A stretch of 8,355 nt of DNA from JBAYDV01 sp041668045. Lineage in GTDB: Bacteria; Bacteroidota; Bacteroidia; Bacteroidales; UBA932. The translations under genes were made by a program, and so were the position numbers. The DNA lies in assembly GCA_041668045.1 (NCBI GenBank), contig JBAYDV010000085.1, forward strand, positions 1 through 8,355. Direction: 5' to 3'. This document shows, piece after piece, positions 1-7,942 of this stretch. Positions within the stretch are counted from its first letter, which is position 1. Each line of letters begins with the position of its first letter. Below the pieces are notes generated by a model. It was given only the letters and a program-made list of their open reading frames with translations. It searched no databases and was not told where the DNA came from.

Positions 1-1492
1 ATGTATATGAGGTTACTGATGATGGCAAAAGTTTATCTGAAAATGACTCAGTATCATCTTCAAAAGTAACATTTACCTTAGAATCACTATTGTTCATAAT
101 TACAGCTGCATAACTACCATCTGGATTAAGAAACACAGTGTATTCGAGTCCACTTAGATTAAACCCACTACTTTTAATTCTATAAGCCCCAGGTTTTACT
201 ACTTTAGAAAAATGTGATATATTATAAAAATGTGAATTTTTTGTTAATGTTTTATAGTCTGATTTATCAATATCTATACATCCATAACATGTATTACAAC
301 CCCCTGGTCGATTAGGACCTTTATCGGAATCTAGTAATAAATTCCACATAATTACCGCACTACAATATCTATTTATAGTCCCTATAAAACAATTTTCCAT
401 ATTCCACATAAGATCTTTACTAAAACATTCACTTTTAGAACTTGAAATCCATTCTCCTATAGATTGTTCAGTAAAATATATTTTTTTATCTGGATATGCA
501 CTATGAACTTCTTCTAAAGCAGATGGACTTCCGGCATAAGCATGCCATGCAGAACCATCTACATATTTATTAGCATCTGGGTCATTATATATGTTAATAG
601 GATAAGTATTTTCATCAAAATTATGATCATAGACGATAATTTTAGTATTAATATCATTTTCTTTAAAAGCAGGTCCTAAATAATTTCTCACGAAATTGGA
701 TTGTTCTTCCCATGACATATATAATGACACTGAATTACCTCTATTTAATGGTTCATTTTGTATAGTAATACTTTCTATAGAAAAACCTTCATCTTTCATA
801 GCATTAATCCACTTTACGAAATATGTAGCATAGTCATCATAATAAGCTGGATTTAATTGTCCAGAGGTCCAACTATTATAAGGTTCTAAATCAGTTAAAT
901 TATTTACTTTCATCCATTTTGGACAAGTCCAAGGTGAACCCATAATTTTAATATTAGGATTAATCGCTAATATTTCTTTAAGAATAGGAAATAAATCACG
1001 TTTATCATACATATTAATTGCGAAATTTTCTATACCTTTTGTATCACAACAGGTATATTCATCCATAGAAAAATCTGAACATCCTATTGATATTCTAATA
1101 TAACTAAAGCCCATACCTTCATTAGGATCAAAGACATCTTTTAATAAAGATGTTCTATCTGACTGTGTCATTTTCAATAAATTATAACATGTAGATCCTG
1201 TAATAGCTGCTCCAAAACCATCCATTTGCTGATATTTAATATCTTTATCTATATGGATAGTATATGGAGATATATTTACACCTTCATTAAAGGATAAAGA
1301 ATCTTGTGTAAATAATTCTGATTGATTCTTAGTTGTAACATAACTTTTAACATCAGATACTATTTCTGTTTCTGAACCATTATCAGTATTGGGAGTAGGA
1401 CTATCTTCCTTATTACAACTCGAAGTATTACATGCGCATAAGGTTAATACGGCATATAGTGTTAATATTGAAAATCTATAACTTTTATTCAT
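1..1492 (-). CDS. GH30-family glycoside hydrolase lipoprotein, likely beta-1,6-glucanase; 3' end cut by window edge
   Basis: The frame is open from an ATG at 1492 to base 1 (497 codons, no stop). The start lies one base after the susD stop and is followed by a lipoprotein signal: hydrophobic residues about 8-20, then LCAC with Cys21 as probable lipid anchor. Cys26 followed by NKED is an alternative and resembles a Bacteroidota surface-export signal. The catalytic barrel runs from about residue 75 to 430. Diagnostic pieces are QMDGFGAAITGS (89-100), GSPWTCPKWMK (185-195), the NEP motif with presumed acid/base Glu247, SAWHAYAG (314-321), and IYFTEQSIGEW with presumed nucleophile Glu342. A short beta-sandwich end region follows; LLPSSVTSYT (488-497) resembles the last strand of GH30 proteins, so only a few residues are probably missing. 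Known GH30 enzymes are retaining; Bacteroides members next to susCD include endo-beta-1,6-glucanases. Other GH30 specificities (glucosylceramide, xylan, fucose) are possible. Family assignment is firm, substrate is inferred. Confidence 0.9.
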   Translation of the reverse strand, partial: MNKSYRFSILTLYAVLTLCACNTSSCNKEDSPTPNTDNGSETEIVSDVKSYVTTKNQSELFTQDSLSFNEGVNISPYTIHIDKDIKYQQMDGFGAAITGSTCYNLLKMTQSDRTSLLKDVFDPNEGMGFSYIRISIGCSDFSMDEYTCCDTKGIENFAINMYDKRDLFPILKEILAINPNIKIMGSPWTCPKWMKVNNLTDLEPYNSWTSGQLNPAYYDDYATYFVKWINAMKDEGFSIESITIQNEPLNRGNSVSLYMSWEEQSNFVRNYLGPAFKENDINTKIIVYDHNFDENTYPINIYNDPDANKYVDGSAWHAYAGSPSALEEVHSAYPDKKIYFTEQSIGEWISSSKSECFSKDLMWNMENCFIGTINRYCSAVIMWNLLLDSDKGPNRPGGCNTCYGCIDIDKSDYKTLTKNSHFYNISHFSKVVKPGAYRIKSSGFNLSGLEYTVFLNPDGSYAAVIMNNSDSKVNVTFEDDTESFSDKLLPSSVTSYT

Positions 1493-1493
1493 A

Positions 1494-3035
1494 TTAATAT
1501 CCTGGATTTTGTGTTAAATTTGGATTATTTTCAAGTTGATTATTTGGAACTGGTAAAAGTAATCCTTTAGAATCGACTTGTCTCACTTCATTTTTTCCTG
1601 AATCATAATAAGAAGAAGTGGTCATATTAAGATTATTGATACATTCTATAGCCTTATCATTTCTTCTCAAATCGAAAAATCTTTGACCTTCAAAAGCTAA
1701 TTCTAATCTTCTTTCATTTAATACTTTATCTATCATATCTTCTTTATTTGAAGGAATAGAGATTTCTGATATTTTAGCACGTCTTCTGACTTTATTAACA
1801 TATTCAGTAGCTTCAGTTAATAAATCTTGATTGGCTAAAGCCTCAGCATGTAATAAATAAATTTCAGCTAATCTCATTTTTATAATACTAGAAGCACTAC
1901 ATCTTGTTTTATACATAAAGGCACAATTATCAGAAGGATAGAAATAGCTCCAACTACATTTATCATATTTGATAGTTTGGTTTTTTCTTTCAGTATCACC
2001 TTCTGCTTCATAAGCAGCTACTAAATTTCGACTTGGAGTCACCCATTTAGCCCATGAAAAACTATCTTCATTTGCATCTCCTCCTACTCCGATACCATTT
2101 CTCCAAAACATCATCCATACCCAGTTCCCATTAGATTTCGTATAAGGCACTTCAAATATTGATTCTGAAGAATGTCTATCTATCATATCAGTCCTATCTT
2201 CATTCCAAGACCATAAATCACTAAACGATGTAGTTAATGACAGATTCATTTTCTCTATATCTGTACAATAGGCAGATACTTTAGACCAATCTTGTATTGG
2301 TTTCTCTGCATATACCCTAGCCATAATACCATATGCAAAAGCCTTTGAACATACAAATTTATCATCTGGATTTAAATCAGGTGCATATTTTACTGCTTCT
2401 TCTAAATCTGTAATAATTTTTTCAAAAACTTCTTTTTGAGGAGTCCTTCCTGGATAATATAAAGAATAAGTTTCATCTATATTATCTGCAGAAATAGCTG
2501 GAGGAGCTTGATCAATCATAGGTATATCACCCCATAACATACTCATAGAATACCATATATAAGCTCTCCAAATCGTAGCTTCTGCTTTCCATTGGTTTCT
2601 TTCTGTAGAAGTTAATGTCTCATCATCTATACCATCTATATATGTTATTATCTGATTAGCATTTCCTACTTGCTTCATATATGCGTCCCAATCTCTAACA
2701 ATATTTTTATTTGTTCCATCTTGAGTATGTGCTTCTAATGATGCTATTTCTCCTGTGCCTACACTTCCACAGTATGCATTATCCACAGAGACATCAGTAT
2801 AAATAAGTAAATCAGAGTAAAAAGATTCTTGTATAGATCCTTTTATATCAGAATACATTCCTTCAAGGGCTCCTTTAATATCTTCTTTAGTAGTATATTG
2901 TTGGTCTGAATCGTCTTCAGATAATTCTACATTTTTTTCATTATAACCATTTTCTGGATAAAGATTCATCTCACATGATGACATCATAAATCCTAAAAAT
3001 GTCGTAATTCCTATTATTGATATAAATTTTTTCAT
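1494..3035 (-). CDS. SusD/RagB-family surface glycan-binding lipoprotein
   Basis: This outer-membrane lipoprotein should form the lid of the SusC transporter and bind oligosaccharides at the cell surface. The 513-residue length is normal for the family. A signal peptide ends in MMSSC, giving lipid anchor Cys21. The N-terminal helical (TPR-like) part covers about 45-260, with the family-typical WRAYIWYSMSMLWGDIPMID (156-175). The C-terminal SusD/RagB domain includes MRLAEIYLLHAEAL (387-400), the hallmark RRLELAFEGQRFFDLRR (442-458) and the ending LLLPVPNNQLENNPNLTQNPGY, split here as LLLPVPNNQ and NPNLTQNPGY. An aromatic-rich stretch at 304-332 (Trp305, Trp307, Trp311, Trp328, Trp331) is a candidate sugar-binding surface, though I cannot place it structurally. 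The gene starts 12 bp after susC and ends 1 bp before the GH30 start, so the three are surely one transcript. No strong Shine-Dalgarno is visible before its ATG, as is usual in Bacteroidota. Ligand is not readable from sequence. Confidence 0.96.
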   Translation of the reverse strand: MKKFISIIGITTFLGFMMSSCEMNLYPENGYNEKNVELSEDDSDQQYTTKEDIKGALEGMYSDIKGSIQESFYSDLLIYTDVSVDNAYCGSVGTGEIASLEAHTQDGTNKNIVRDWDAYMKQVGNANQIITYIDGIDDETLTSTERNQWKAEATIWRAYIWYSMSMLWGDIPMIDQAPPAISADNIDETYSLYYPGRTPQKEVFEKIITDLEEAVKYAPDLNPDDKFVCSKAFAYGIMARVYAEKPIQDWSKVSAYCTDIEKMNLSLTTSFSDLWSWNEDRTDMIDRHSSESIFEVPYTKSNGNWVWMMFWRNGIGVGGDANEDSFSWAKWVTPSRNLVAAYEAEGDTERKNQTIKYDKCSWSYFYPSDNCAFMYKTRCSASSIIKMRLAEIYLLHAEALANQDLLTEATEYVNKVRRRAKISEISIPSNKEDMIDKVLNERRLELAFEGQRFFDLRRNDKAIECINNLNMTTSSYYDSGKNEVRQVDSKGLLLPVPNNQLENNPNLTQNPGY

Positions 3036-3047
3036 GATAGTTTTCTG

Positions 3048-6000
3048 TTAAAAATTAATATTTATTCCAAATACGGCTGTTCTAACATGAGGATATGTTC
3101 CCCAGTCAATTCCCATCGTAGTCGCGCTACTATATTGGCTTACTTCAGGATCATATCCAGAATAATTAGTAATAGTAAAACAATTTTCTAATGTTATATA
3201 AGGTTGAATTTTAGTAATATGATATTTATTTAATTTTTTAACATTGAAATCATAAGATAAAGTTATATTCTTCACTTTAATATAAGAACCATCTTCTACC
3301 CACCTAGTAGAAGCTTTAAGATTATCTAGGTTATTAGCTCTTGGCATATCAGTAATTTGACCTGGAATTCTCCACCTTTCTAAAACATCAGTAATCTGGT
3401 TTGATCCATTATACATTCCTACCATCTCTATTCTTGATGCATTATAAATATCATTGCCATATGATCCACTAATTAAAATATTCAGATTAAAACCTTTATA
3501 ACTTAAGTTATTAGTTAATCCAAATGTAAATTTCGGATTTGCATTACCTATATAAGTTTTGTCTGAAGAATTAATTAAACCATTTCCATCCAAATCTTTG
3601 TAAATAATATCTCCTGATTCAGGGTCTACACCTTCTGAAATATATCCCCAAAACTTAGAAAGAGGCTCTCCCGGAGTCATTCGGACTACATATTCACTTA
3701 AAGCTTCTGAAGTCACTCCGTAATAATACACTTGTTGAAAATCTAATTTTTCTAATTTATTACGATTTAAAGAAATATTAAAATTAGTATTCCAAGTAAA
3801 ATCTTTATTTCTTATATTACTTGAAGCTAAAGATAATTCTAAACCTTTATTTGACATTTCTCCTTCATTTCTAATAATATCTGGATTAGGAGATGGAAGA
3901 GGGACTGTCATTAGCATATTACTTGTATATTTATAATATGCATCTAAAGTCAGAGATAATCTTGAATCAAACATACTCATATCCACACCTATATTAGTTT
4001 GTGTTGTAGTCTCCCATGTTAGATCCTCATTTTTAATATTAGACTTTCCACCTAACGTAGGTGTAGCATCTGCATAATTTGAATCTGTCCAATCTGAGTA
4101 ATTTGTACTATACATCTGCAGATAGGCATAGTCTGCTAAACCTGCTTGATTTCCTGTTTGTCCCCATCCCCCTCTTATCTTCATATCATCAAGCCATTCT
4201 ATATTTTTCATAAAGTCTTCTTCTGAAATTCTCCAACCTGCAGAAAAAGAAGGGAAATATCCCCATCTGCCTTTCGGAGCTAATTTTGATGAACCATCAG
4301 ATCTAAAATTAGCAGTGAATAAATATCTACCTTTATAATCATAATTCGCTCTTGCTAAAAAAGACATTATAGCCCATTCTGAATAATTTTCTCCTTGTCC
4401 TCTTAATCCACCATTATTACCGCCATTTAAACCTATTATAGCATTGTCATATAAATTTGAAAAATTTGATCTACTACCCCATAAGTTTGACCAATTAGAT
4501 TTAGTCCAAGAAGTACCTCCCATTAGAGATAATTTATGGTCTTGATTCTTTGATAATACATCATAAGTAAATATATTATCAAAAGTAATTCTTCTATCAT
4601 CACTATCAGAAGCATAAGCATTTCCTTTCTCTGTCCTTCCATAAGAAGTAGCTATAGGATCTAAAAATGATGTAGTATGAATCCATTTTTTATCAATAGA
4701 AATTGAAGGCTTATAAATTAAATTTTTTAGAAGTTTTATCTCACCAGAAATAGTTCCTATTAGTTGGTCTGTTTTATTAGTATTATATTTAGACCTTCCC
4801 ATATTTTCTAAAGGAGTAGTCAAATTGGCTCCATAGAAATTTGACCAATACCATCCAGGATTATCTGGATCCCATTCTTTAGCATAAGTAGGAGTATTTA
4901 TAACTGACAAAACCACTCCAGCTCTATTTGAACCAGTTCCCGATATAATACCATTATTTGAATATGTGGCATAAGTAACATTTGCTTTTACTTTTAACCA
5001 ATCTCTTACTTGAGCATCAACATTGGCTTTAATATTATAACGTTTACTATATGCTACGTCTAGTACTCCTTCTTCATCTGTATATCCGCCACCTACATAA
5101 TAAGTAACTTTATCATTACCTCCTGATATAGATAGTTGATAATTTTGATTAATACCAATATTATAAGCTTCGTCAAACCAATCTGTATTGTCTTTCAATC
5201 CATCAGGTAAATTAATAAGACCTGTTTCATCCATTAAATCTTTATATTGGCTGACATTTAAAACATCGTATGTTTTAGCTACCTTAGAAATTCCTGTATA
5301 TGCACTAAATGAAATAAGTGATTTATTTTTTTGGCCATGTTTAGTAGTTATTAAAACTACTCCATTAGCAGCTCGCGAGCCATAAATTGCTGCAGATGAG
5401 GCATCTTTTAATACTTGCATAGATTCTATTTGATCAGGAGATAAAAAAGAAATATTATAGTTTCCCTCACCCATAGGAACACCATCAACTACATATAAAG
5501 GATCATTCGAAGAAGAAATAGAAGAAGCACCTCTAACTCTTACAACCATTCCTTGTCCAGGGCTTCCACTAGCTTGAACTACTTGTACTCCAGCTGCTTT
5601 ACCTTGTAGAGCTCCTGATACTGTAGTAATAGGTCGGCTTTCTAAATCTTCAGTTTTAACAATTGATACTGCAGTCGTAAGGTCTCTTTGTTTAACAGAT
5701 CCATATCCTATTACTACTACATTATCCAAAGTATAGGTATCTTCCAATAAAGTAACATTAATTATAGATTTATTATTCACTAAAATAGTTTGAGAAGTAA
5801 ATCCGAGAAATTGAAAACTTAAAGTTTTTCCTTTTCCAGAATAATTTAGCTTATATTCACCATTAGCATCTGTTACAGTCATATTATTAGTATTATCTTC
5901 TAACACAGTAACACCAGCTATAGAATTATTCTCTTTATCTATGACTTTACCCGTAATGATACGTGACTGTGCCAATAAAGAGGAAATTGAAAACATCGTA

Positions 6001-6077
6001 ACTATACAAAAGACTAGTAATCTCTTATTACTATTCTTTAAAAAAGTTAAGACTAAATATTGTTTTTGTTTCATCAT
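3048..6077 (-). CDS. SusC/RagA-family TonB-dependent outer-membrane transporter
   Basis: It imports oligosaccharides across the outer membrane with TonB-ExbBD energy, together with the SusD protein encoded next. The start is ATG-ATG at 6077/6074; the long basic N-region followed by LLVFCIVTMFSISSLLAQ (20-37) is a typical SusC signal peptide, with cleavage near residue 37. In order: carboxypeptidase-regulatory-like domain (about 39-112, ITGKVIDKENNSIAGVTV at its start), TonB-box region DNVVVIGYG (118-126), plug domain (about 130-250) with PLYVVDGVPM (193-202) and VLKDASSAAIYGSRAANGVV (222-241), then a beta-barrel to residue 1009. The last strand ends in FGININF with the terminal Phe expected for barrel assembly. 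There is no N-terminal STN extension, so it is a plain SusC and not a sigma/anti-sigma signalling transducer. Length is usual and the frame is intact. It is the first gene of the minus-strand operon and its promoter must lie in the 196-bp spacer before it. Confidence 0.97.
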   Translation of the reverse strand: MMKQKQYLVLTFLKNSNKRLLVFCIVTMFSISSLLAQSRIITGKVIDKENNSIAGVTVLEDNTNNMTVTDANGEYKLNYSGKGKTLSFQFLGFTSQTILVNNKSIINVTLLEDTYTLDNVVVIGYGSVKQRDLTTAVSIVKTEDLESRPITTVSGALQGKAAGVQVVQASGSPGQGMVVRVRGASSISSSNDPLYVVDGVPMGEGNYNISFLSPDQIESMQVLKDASSAAIYGSRAANGVVLITTKHGQKNKSLISFSAYTGISKVAKTYDVLNVSQYKDLMDETGLINLPDGLKDNTDWFDEAYNIGINQNYQLSISGGNDKVTYYVGGGYTDEEGVLDVAYSKRYNIKANVDAQVRDWLKVKANVTYATYSNNGIISGTGSNRAGVVLSVINTPTYAKEWDPDNPGWYWSNFYGANLTTPLENMGRSKYNTNKTDQLIGTISGEIKLLKNLIYKPSISIDKKWIHTTSFLDPIATSYGRTEKGNAYASDSDDRRITFDNIFTYDVLSKNQDHKLSLMGGTSWTKSNWSNLWGSRSNFSNLYDNAIIGLNGGNNGGLRGQGENYSEWAIMSFLARANYDYKGRYLFTANFRSDGSSKLAPKGRWGYFPSFSAGWRISEEDFMKNIEWLDDMKIRGGWGQTGNQAGLADYAYLQMYSTNYSDWTDSNYADATPTLGGKSNIKNEDLTWETTTQTNIGVDMSMFDSRLSLTLDAYYKYTSNMLMTVPLPSPNPDIIRNEGEMSNKGLELSLASSNIRNKDFTWNTNFNISLNRNKLEKLDFQQVYYYGVTSEALSEYVVRMTPGEPLSKFWGYISEGVDPESGDIIYKDLDGNGLINSSDKTYIGNANPKFTFGLTNNLSYKGFNLNILISGSYGNDIYNASRIEMVGMYNGSNQITDVLERWRIPGQITDMPRANNLDNLKASTRWVEDGSYIKVKNITLSYDFNVKKLNKYHITKIQPYITLENCFTITNYSGYDPEVSQYSSATTMGIDWGTYPHVRTAVFGININF

Positions 6078-6150
6078 AAATTGATTTTAATAGGTGTTTA
6101 AAATTAACTATACGAAATTATATATAAAGTAAGATATTTCCTTTCTTTGT

Positions 6151-6164
6151 AAAAAAATAGTAAA
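6151..6164 (+). repeat. Direct repeat copy 1: A7 tract plus TAGTAAA
   Basis: Seven adenines are followed directly by TAGTAAA. A second copy lies 76 bp to the right in the same orientation (6225-6240), with two extra bases (GT) between the A-tract and TAGTAAA. This copy is nearer susC. It could be a regulator half-site, but the region is so AT-rich that a chance match is possible. Confidence 0.4.
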
Positions 6165-6174
6165 GATGATAATG

Positions 6175-6196
6175 AATGATATAATAATAAATCATT
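6175..6196. repeat. Inverted repeat AATGAT-N10-ATCATT
   Basis: AATGAT (6175-6180) and ATCATT (6191-6196) are perfect reverse complements separated by ten bases, about two helical turns between arm starts. The pairing does not extend beyond six bases. It is close to the centre of the divergent spacer, a plausible place for a dimer-binding operator. Weak on its own because six-base AT-rich arms occur often by chance. Confidence 0.3.
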
Positions 6197-6203
6197 ATAA
6201 ATC

Positions 6204-6217
6204 AGATATATATATCT
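6204..6217. repeat. Perfect 14-bp palindrome AGATATATATATCT
   Basis: AGATATATATATCT reads identically on both strands. It lies about 57 bp before the regulator ATG and about 127 bp before the susC ATG. Lacking a loop and a following T-tract, and placed between divergent starts, it is unlikely to be a terminator. It may be an operator or simply an alternating AT run flanked by chance GA/TC pairs. Confidence 0.35.
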
Positions 6218-6224
6218 AAAATTC

Positions 6225-6240
6225 AAAAAAAGTTAGTAAA
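6225..6240 (+). repeat. Direct repeat copy 2: A7 tract plus GT-TAGTAAA
   Basis: This is the second copy of the A-tract/TAGTAAA element, nearer the regulator start (ATG 34 bp downstream). It matches copy 1 except for a two-base insertion after the adenines. If the copies are functional, the TAGTAAA cores are 76 bp apart, which is roughly seven helical turns. Confidence 0.4.
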
Positions 6241-6273
6241 TTCGCTATAAATAACAAGAAGAAAAAATCAGCT

Positions 6274-7935
6274 ATGTACAGGAAACTATTCACATTTATA
6301 TTTATTTTAGGAAGCCTTTTTTATAATATAAGCATATATTCTCAAAATAAAGAAACATATAAAGATCTGATTATCAAATTAGACTCAAATATCAAAGGAA
6401 GAAATTCAATCATCAAAGAAAAAGAGAATAGAATTAAATTAATAAAAAATAATTTAAAAAGCACTAATTTATCTTATACAGAAAGATATAAAATATTACA
6501 AATTTTAATAAACGAGTACATTACTTACCAGTTTGATTCTACTATTTTTTATATAAGGAAAAGTGCCAATTTAGCCTATTTAAACAATGATAATTATAGA
6601 TATAATGAAAGCCTAATAAATTTAGCTTTAAGATATGCTTATGGAGGAGTCTATCTTGAAGCCTATTTAATTCTTAATAATAAAATAGTAGAAGATGAAT
6701 TACCTGAAAATTTGAAGCTTAATTATTATGTAGCACAACATAAACTAAATGATGAACTTTCTTTATATTCTGTAGATACTATGCAAAAAGAAAAATCTAA
6801 AGAACTTACAAAATATTATTATAAAAAGATTAATGAAATAGCTCCACAAAACTCTACAGAAAGATTAGATAATGATATATGGAATTCTATAAATCTTAAT
6901 CATTATAAACAAGCTAAAGACATTATAAAAGAACAACTCAAATTATGTCAAAACAACACACATACTTATGCTAAACTTACGTATATGTATTCTCTTATTG
7001 AAAGGATTCAAGGTCATACAGAAGAAATGAAAATATGGCTAGCTCGTTCTGCTTGTGCAGATATGAAATTAGGAATCAGAGATTATGCTTCTCTTAGTTT
7101 ATTAGCTAAAACTATGTTAGAAGAAGGAGATGTAATCCATTCTATGAAATTTATGAATATAATAACTGAAGATTCTCATTTTTTCAATTCAAAATTAAGA
7201 CCATGGCAAGATTCACGAATACTTTCAGAAATAGAAAAAGCTTACAATAGGCATGAAAAAAGAATTAAGACTTTACGTAGAATATTAATATCTTTCATTA
7301 CTCTTTTTTCTGTTTTTGCATTATTAATGTTCATATATACTAAAAAAAGGAATAATAAACTTCGAATGACGAAGAAAAAATTATTAAAAGCATATAAAGA
7401 ATTGAACAGTTCTAACATCAAACTTAAAACGACCAATGAAAATTTAAAAAAATTAAATAATGTTATAAATGAAGCTAACCTCATAAAAGAAGAATATATA
7501 GGAGTATTCCTAATGATGTGTTCTGATTATATAAATAAAATTTCAACTAATAGAATAAATGTTCGAAGACTTCTTAGTCAAGGAAAGATAGAAGAATTAA
7601 AAAAAGAATATGATGATGTATATTCTACAGATAAAGATATTAAGGAATTTAATTCTCTTTTTGACACTACTTTTCTAAAATTATACCCACACTTCGTAGA
7701 AGAATTTAATAAGCTTCTTAAACCAGAAAAAAGAATAAAATTAAAACAAGGAGAACAATTAAATACAGAATTACGAATATTTGCTTTAATAAGATTAGGT
7801 ATTAACGATTCATCCAAAATCGCAGCTCTTCTTCGTTATTCAAAAAGCACAGTATATAACTACAGATCTATCATGAGAAATAATTCTCTTACTGATCCTA
7901 ATTTATTTGAAGAAAAAATTAAAGACATTATTTAA
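6274..7935 (+). CDS. SusR-like membrane-spanning transcriptional regulator (DUF6377-type)
   Basis: Probable one-component activator of this locus. An N-terminal hydrophobic segment (about 5-22, ending IYSQ) directs the next 300 residues to the periplasm; that part is rich in helices with a TPR-like look and is the presumed glycan-sensing half. A transmembrane helix lies at about 337-355 (ILISFITLFSVFALLMFIY), followed by a Lys/Asn-rich coiled coil (about 357-403). The cytoplasmic end contains KEEYIGVFLMMCSDYI (405-420) and a helix-turn-helix at about 497-537: ELRIFALIRLGINDSSKIAA, then LLRYSKSTVYNYRS (519-532). This C-terminal signature is what I know from SusR-like proteins of Bacteroidales PULs. 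No histidine kinase, receiver or AraC domain is present, so it is not a hybrid two-component regulator; nor is it an anti-sigma factor. Length (553 aa) matches SusR-like proteins. It is divergent from susC and is followed after 7 bp by the GH5 gene, suggesting co-transcription. Its N-terminal coding region is markedly more AT-rich than susC/susD. Confidence 0.88.
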   Translation: MYRKLFTFIFILGSLFYNISIYSQNKETYKDLIIKLDSNIKGRNSIIKEKENRIKLIKNNLKSTNLSYTERYKILQILINEYITYQFDSTIFYIRKSANLAYLNNDNYRYNESLINLALRYAYGGVYLEAYLILNNKIVEDELPENLKLNYYVAQHKLNDELSLYSVDTMQKEKSKELTKYYYKKINEIAPQNSTERLDNDIWNSINLNHYKQAKDIIKEQLKLCQNNTHTYAKLTYMYSLIERIQGHTEEMKIWLARSACADMKLGIRDYASLSLLAKTMLEEGDVIHSMKFMNIITEDSHFFNSKLRPWQDSRILSEIEKAYNRHEKRIKTLRRILISFITLFSVFALLMFIYTKKRNNKLRMTKKKLLKAYKELNSSNIKLKTTNENLKKLNNVINEANLIKEEYIGVFLMMCSDYINKISTNRINVRRLLSQGKIEELKKEYDDVYSTDKDIKEFNSLFDTTFLKLYPHFVEEFNKLLKPEKRIKLKQGEQLNTELRIFALIRLGINDSSKIAALLRYSKSTVYNYRSIMRNNSLTDPNLFEEKIKDII

Positions 7936-7942
7936 TACAATT

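Larger units (their letters stand above)
6078..6273. promoter_or_regulatory. Divergent promoter/operator region between susC and the regulator gene
   Basis: This 196-bp spacer separates two divergently oriented starts, so both promoters should be in it. It is extremely AT-rich. A search for the Bacteroides consensus (-7 TAnnTTTG, -33 TTTG) found no full match on either strand. The closest on the susC side is TAATTTCG (bases 6120 down to 6113, one mismatch), which would give a leader of roughly 30 nt but has no clear -33 element. On the regulator side only the AT-rich TATAAATAA near 6246 stands out, about 20 bases before the ATG. No strong ribosome binding site precedes either start. The repeats listed separately are candidate binding sites for the adjacent regulator. 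That promoters exist here follows from layout; their exact positions are not established. Confidence 0.7.

Noticed and set aside
5188..5385. 65-codon plus-strand open frame inside susC
   Set aside because: It is antisense to a fully supported SusC plug/early barrel region, has no recognisable family signature, and arises from the coding constraint of the opposite strand.
6113..6120. TAATTTCG on the minus strand as a susC -7 promoter box
   Set aside because: It has one mismatch to TAnnTTTG and no TTTG at the expected -33 position, too weak in such AT-rich DNA to list as a defined promoter.
6204..6217. Palindrome as a transcription terminator
   Set aside because: It has no loop and no GC-rich stem, and it lies between two divergent starts where no transcript ends.
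7242..7484. 80-codon minus-strand hydrophobic open frame
   Set aside because: It is the complement of the regulator's transmembrane and Lys-rich coiled-coil segment; Phe/Leu richness is the expected antisense image of Lys/Asn codons.
7578..7817. 79-codon minus-strand open frame
   Set aside because: It lies entirely opposite the conserved cytoplasmic part of the regulator and shows no independent gene features.
6274..7935. Possible hybrid two-component system regulator or ECF anti-sigma sensor
   Set aside because: It has no kinase, receiver, AraC or FecR-type motifs, and the transporter lacks the N-terminal STN signalling extension. The C-terminal helix-turn-helix fits the SusR-like type.
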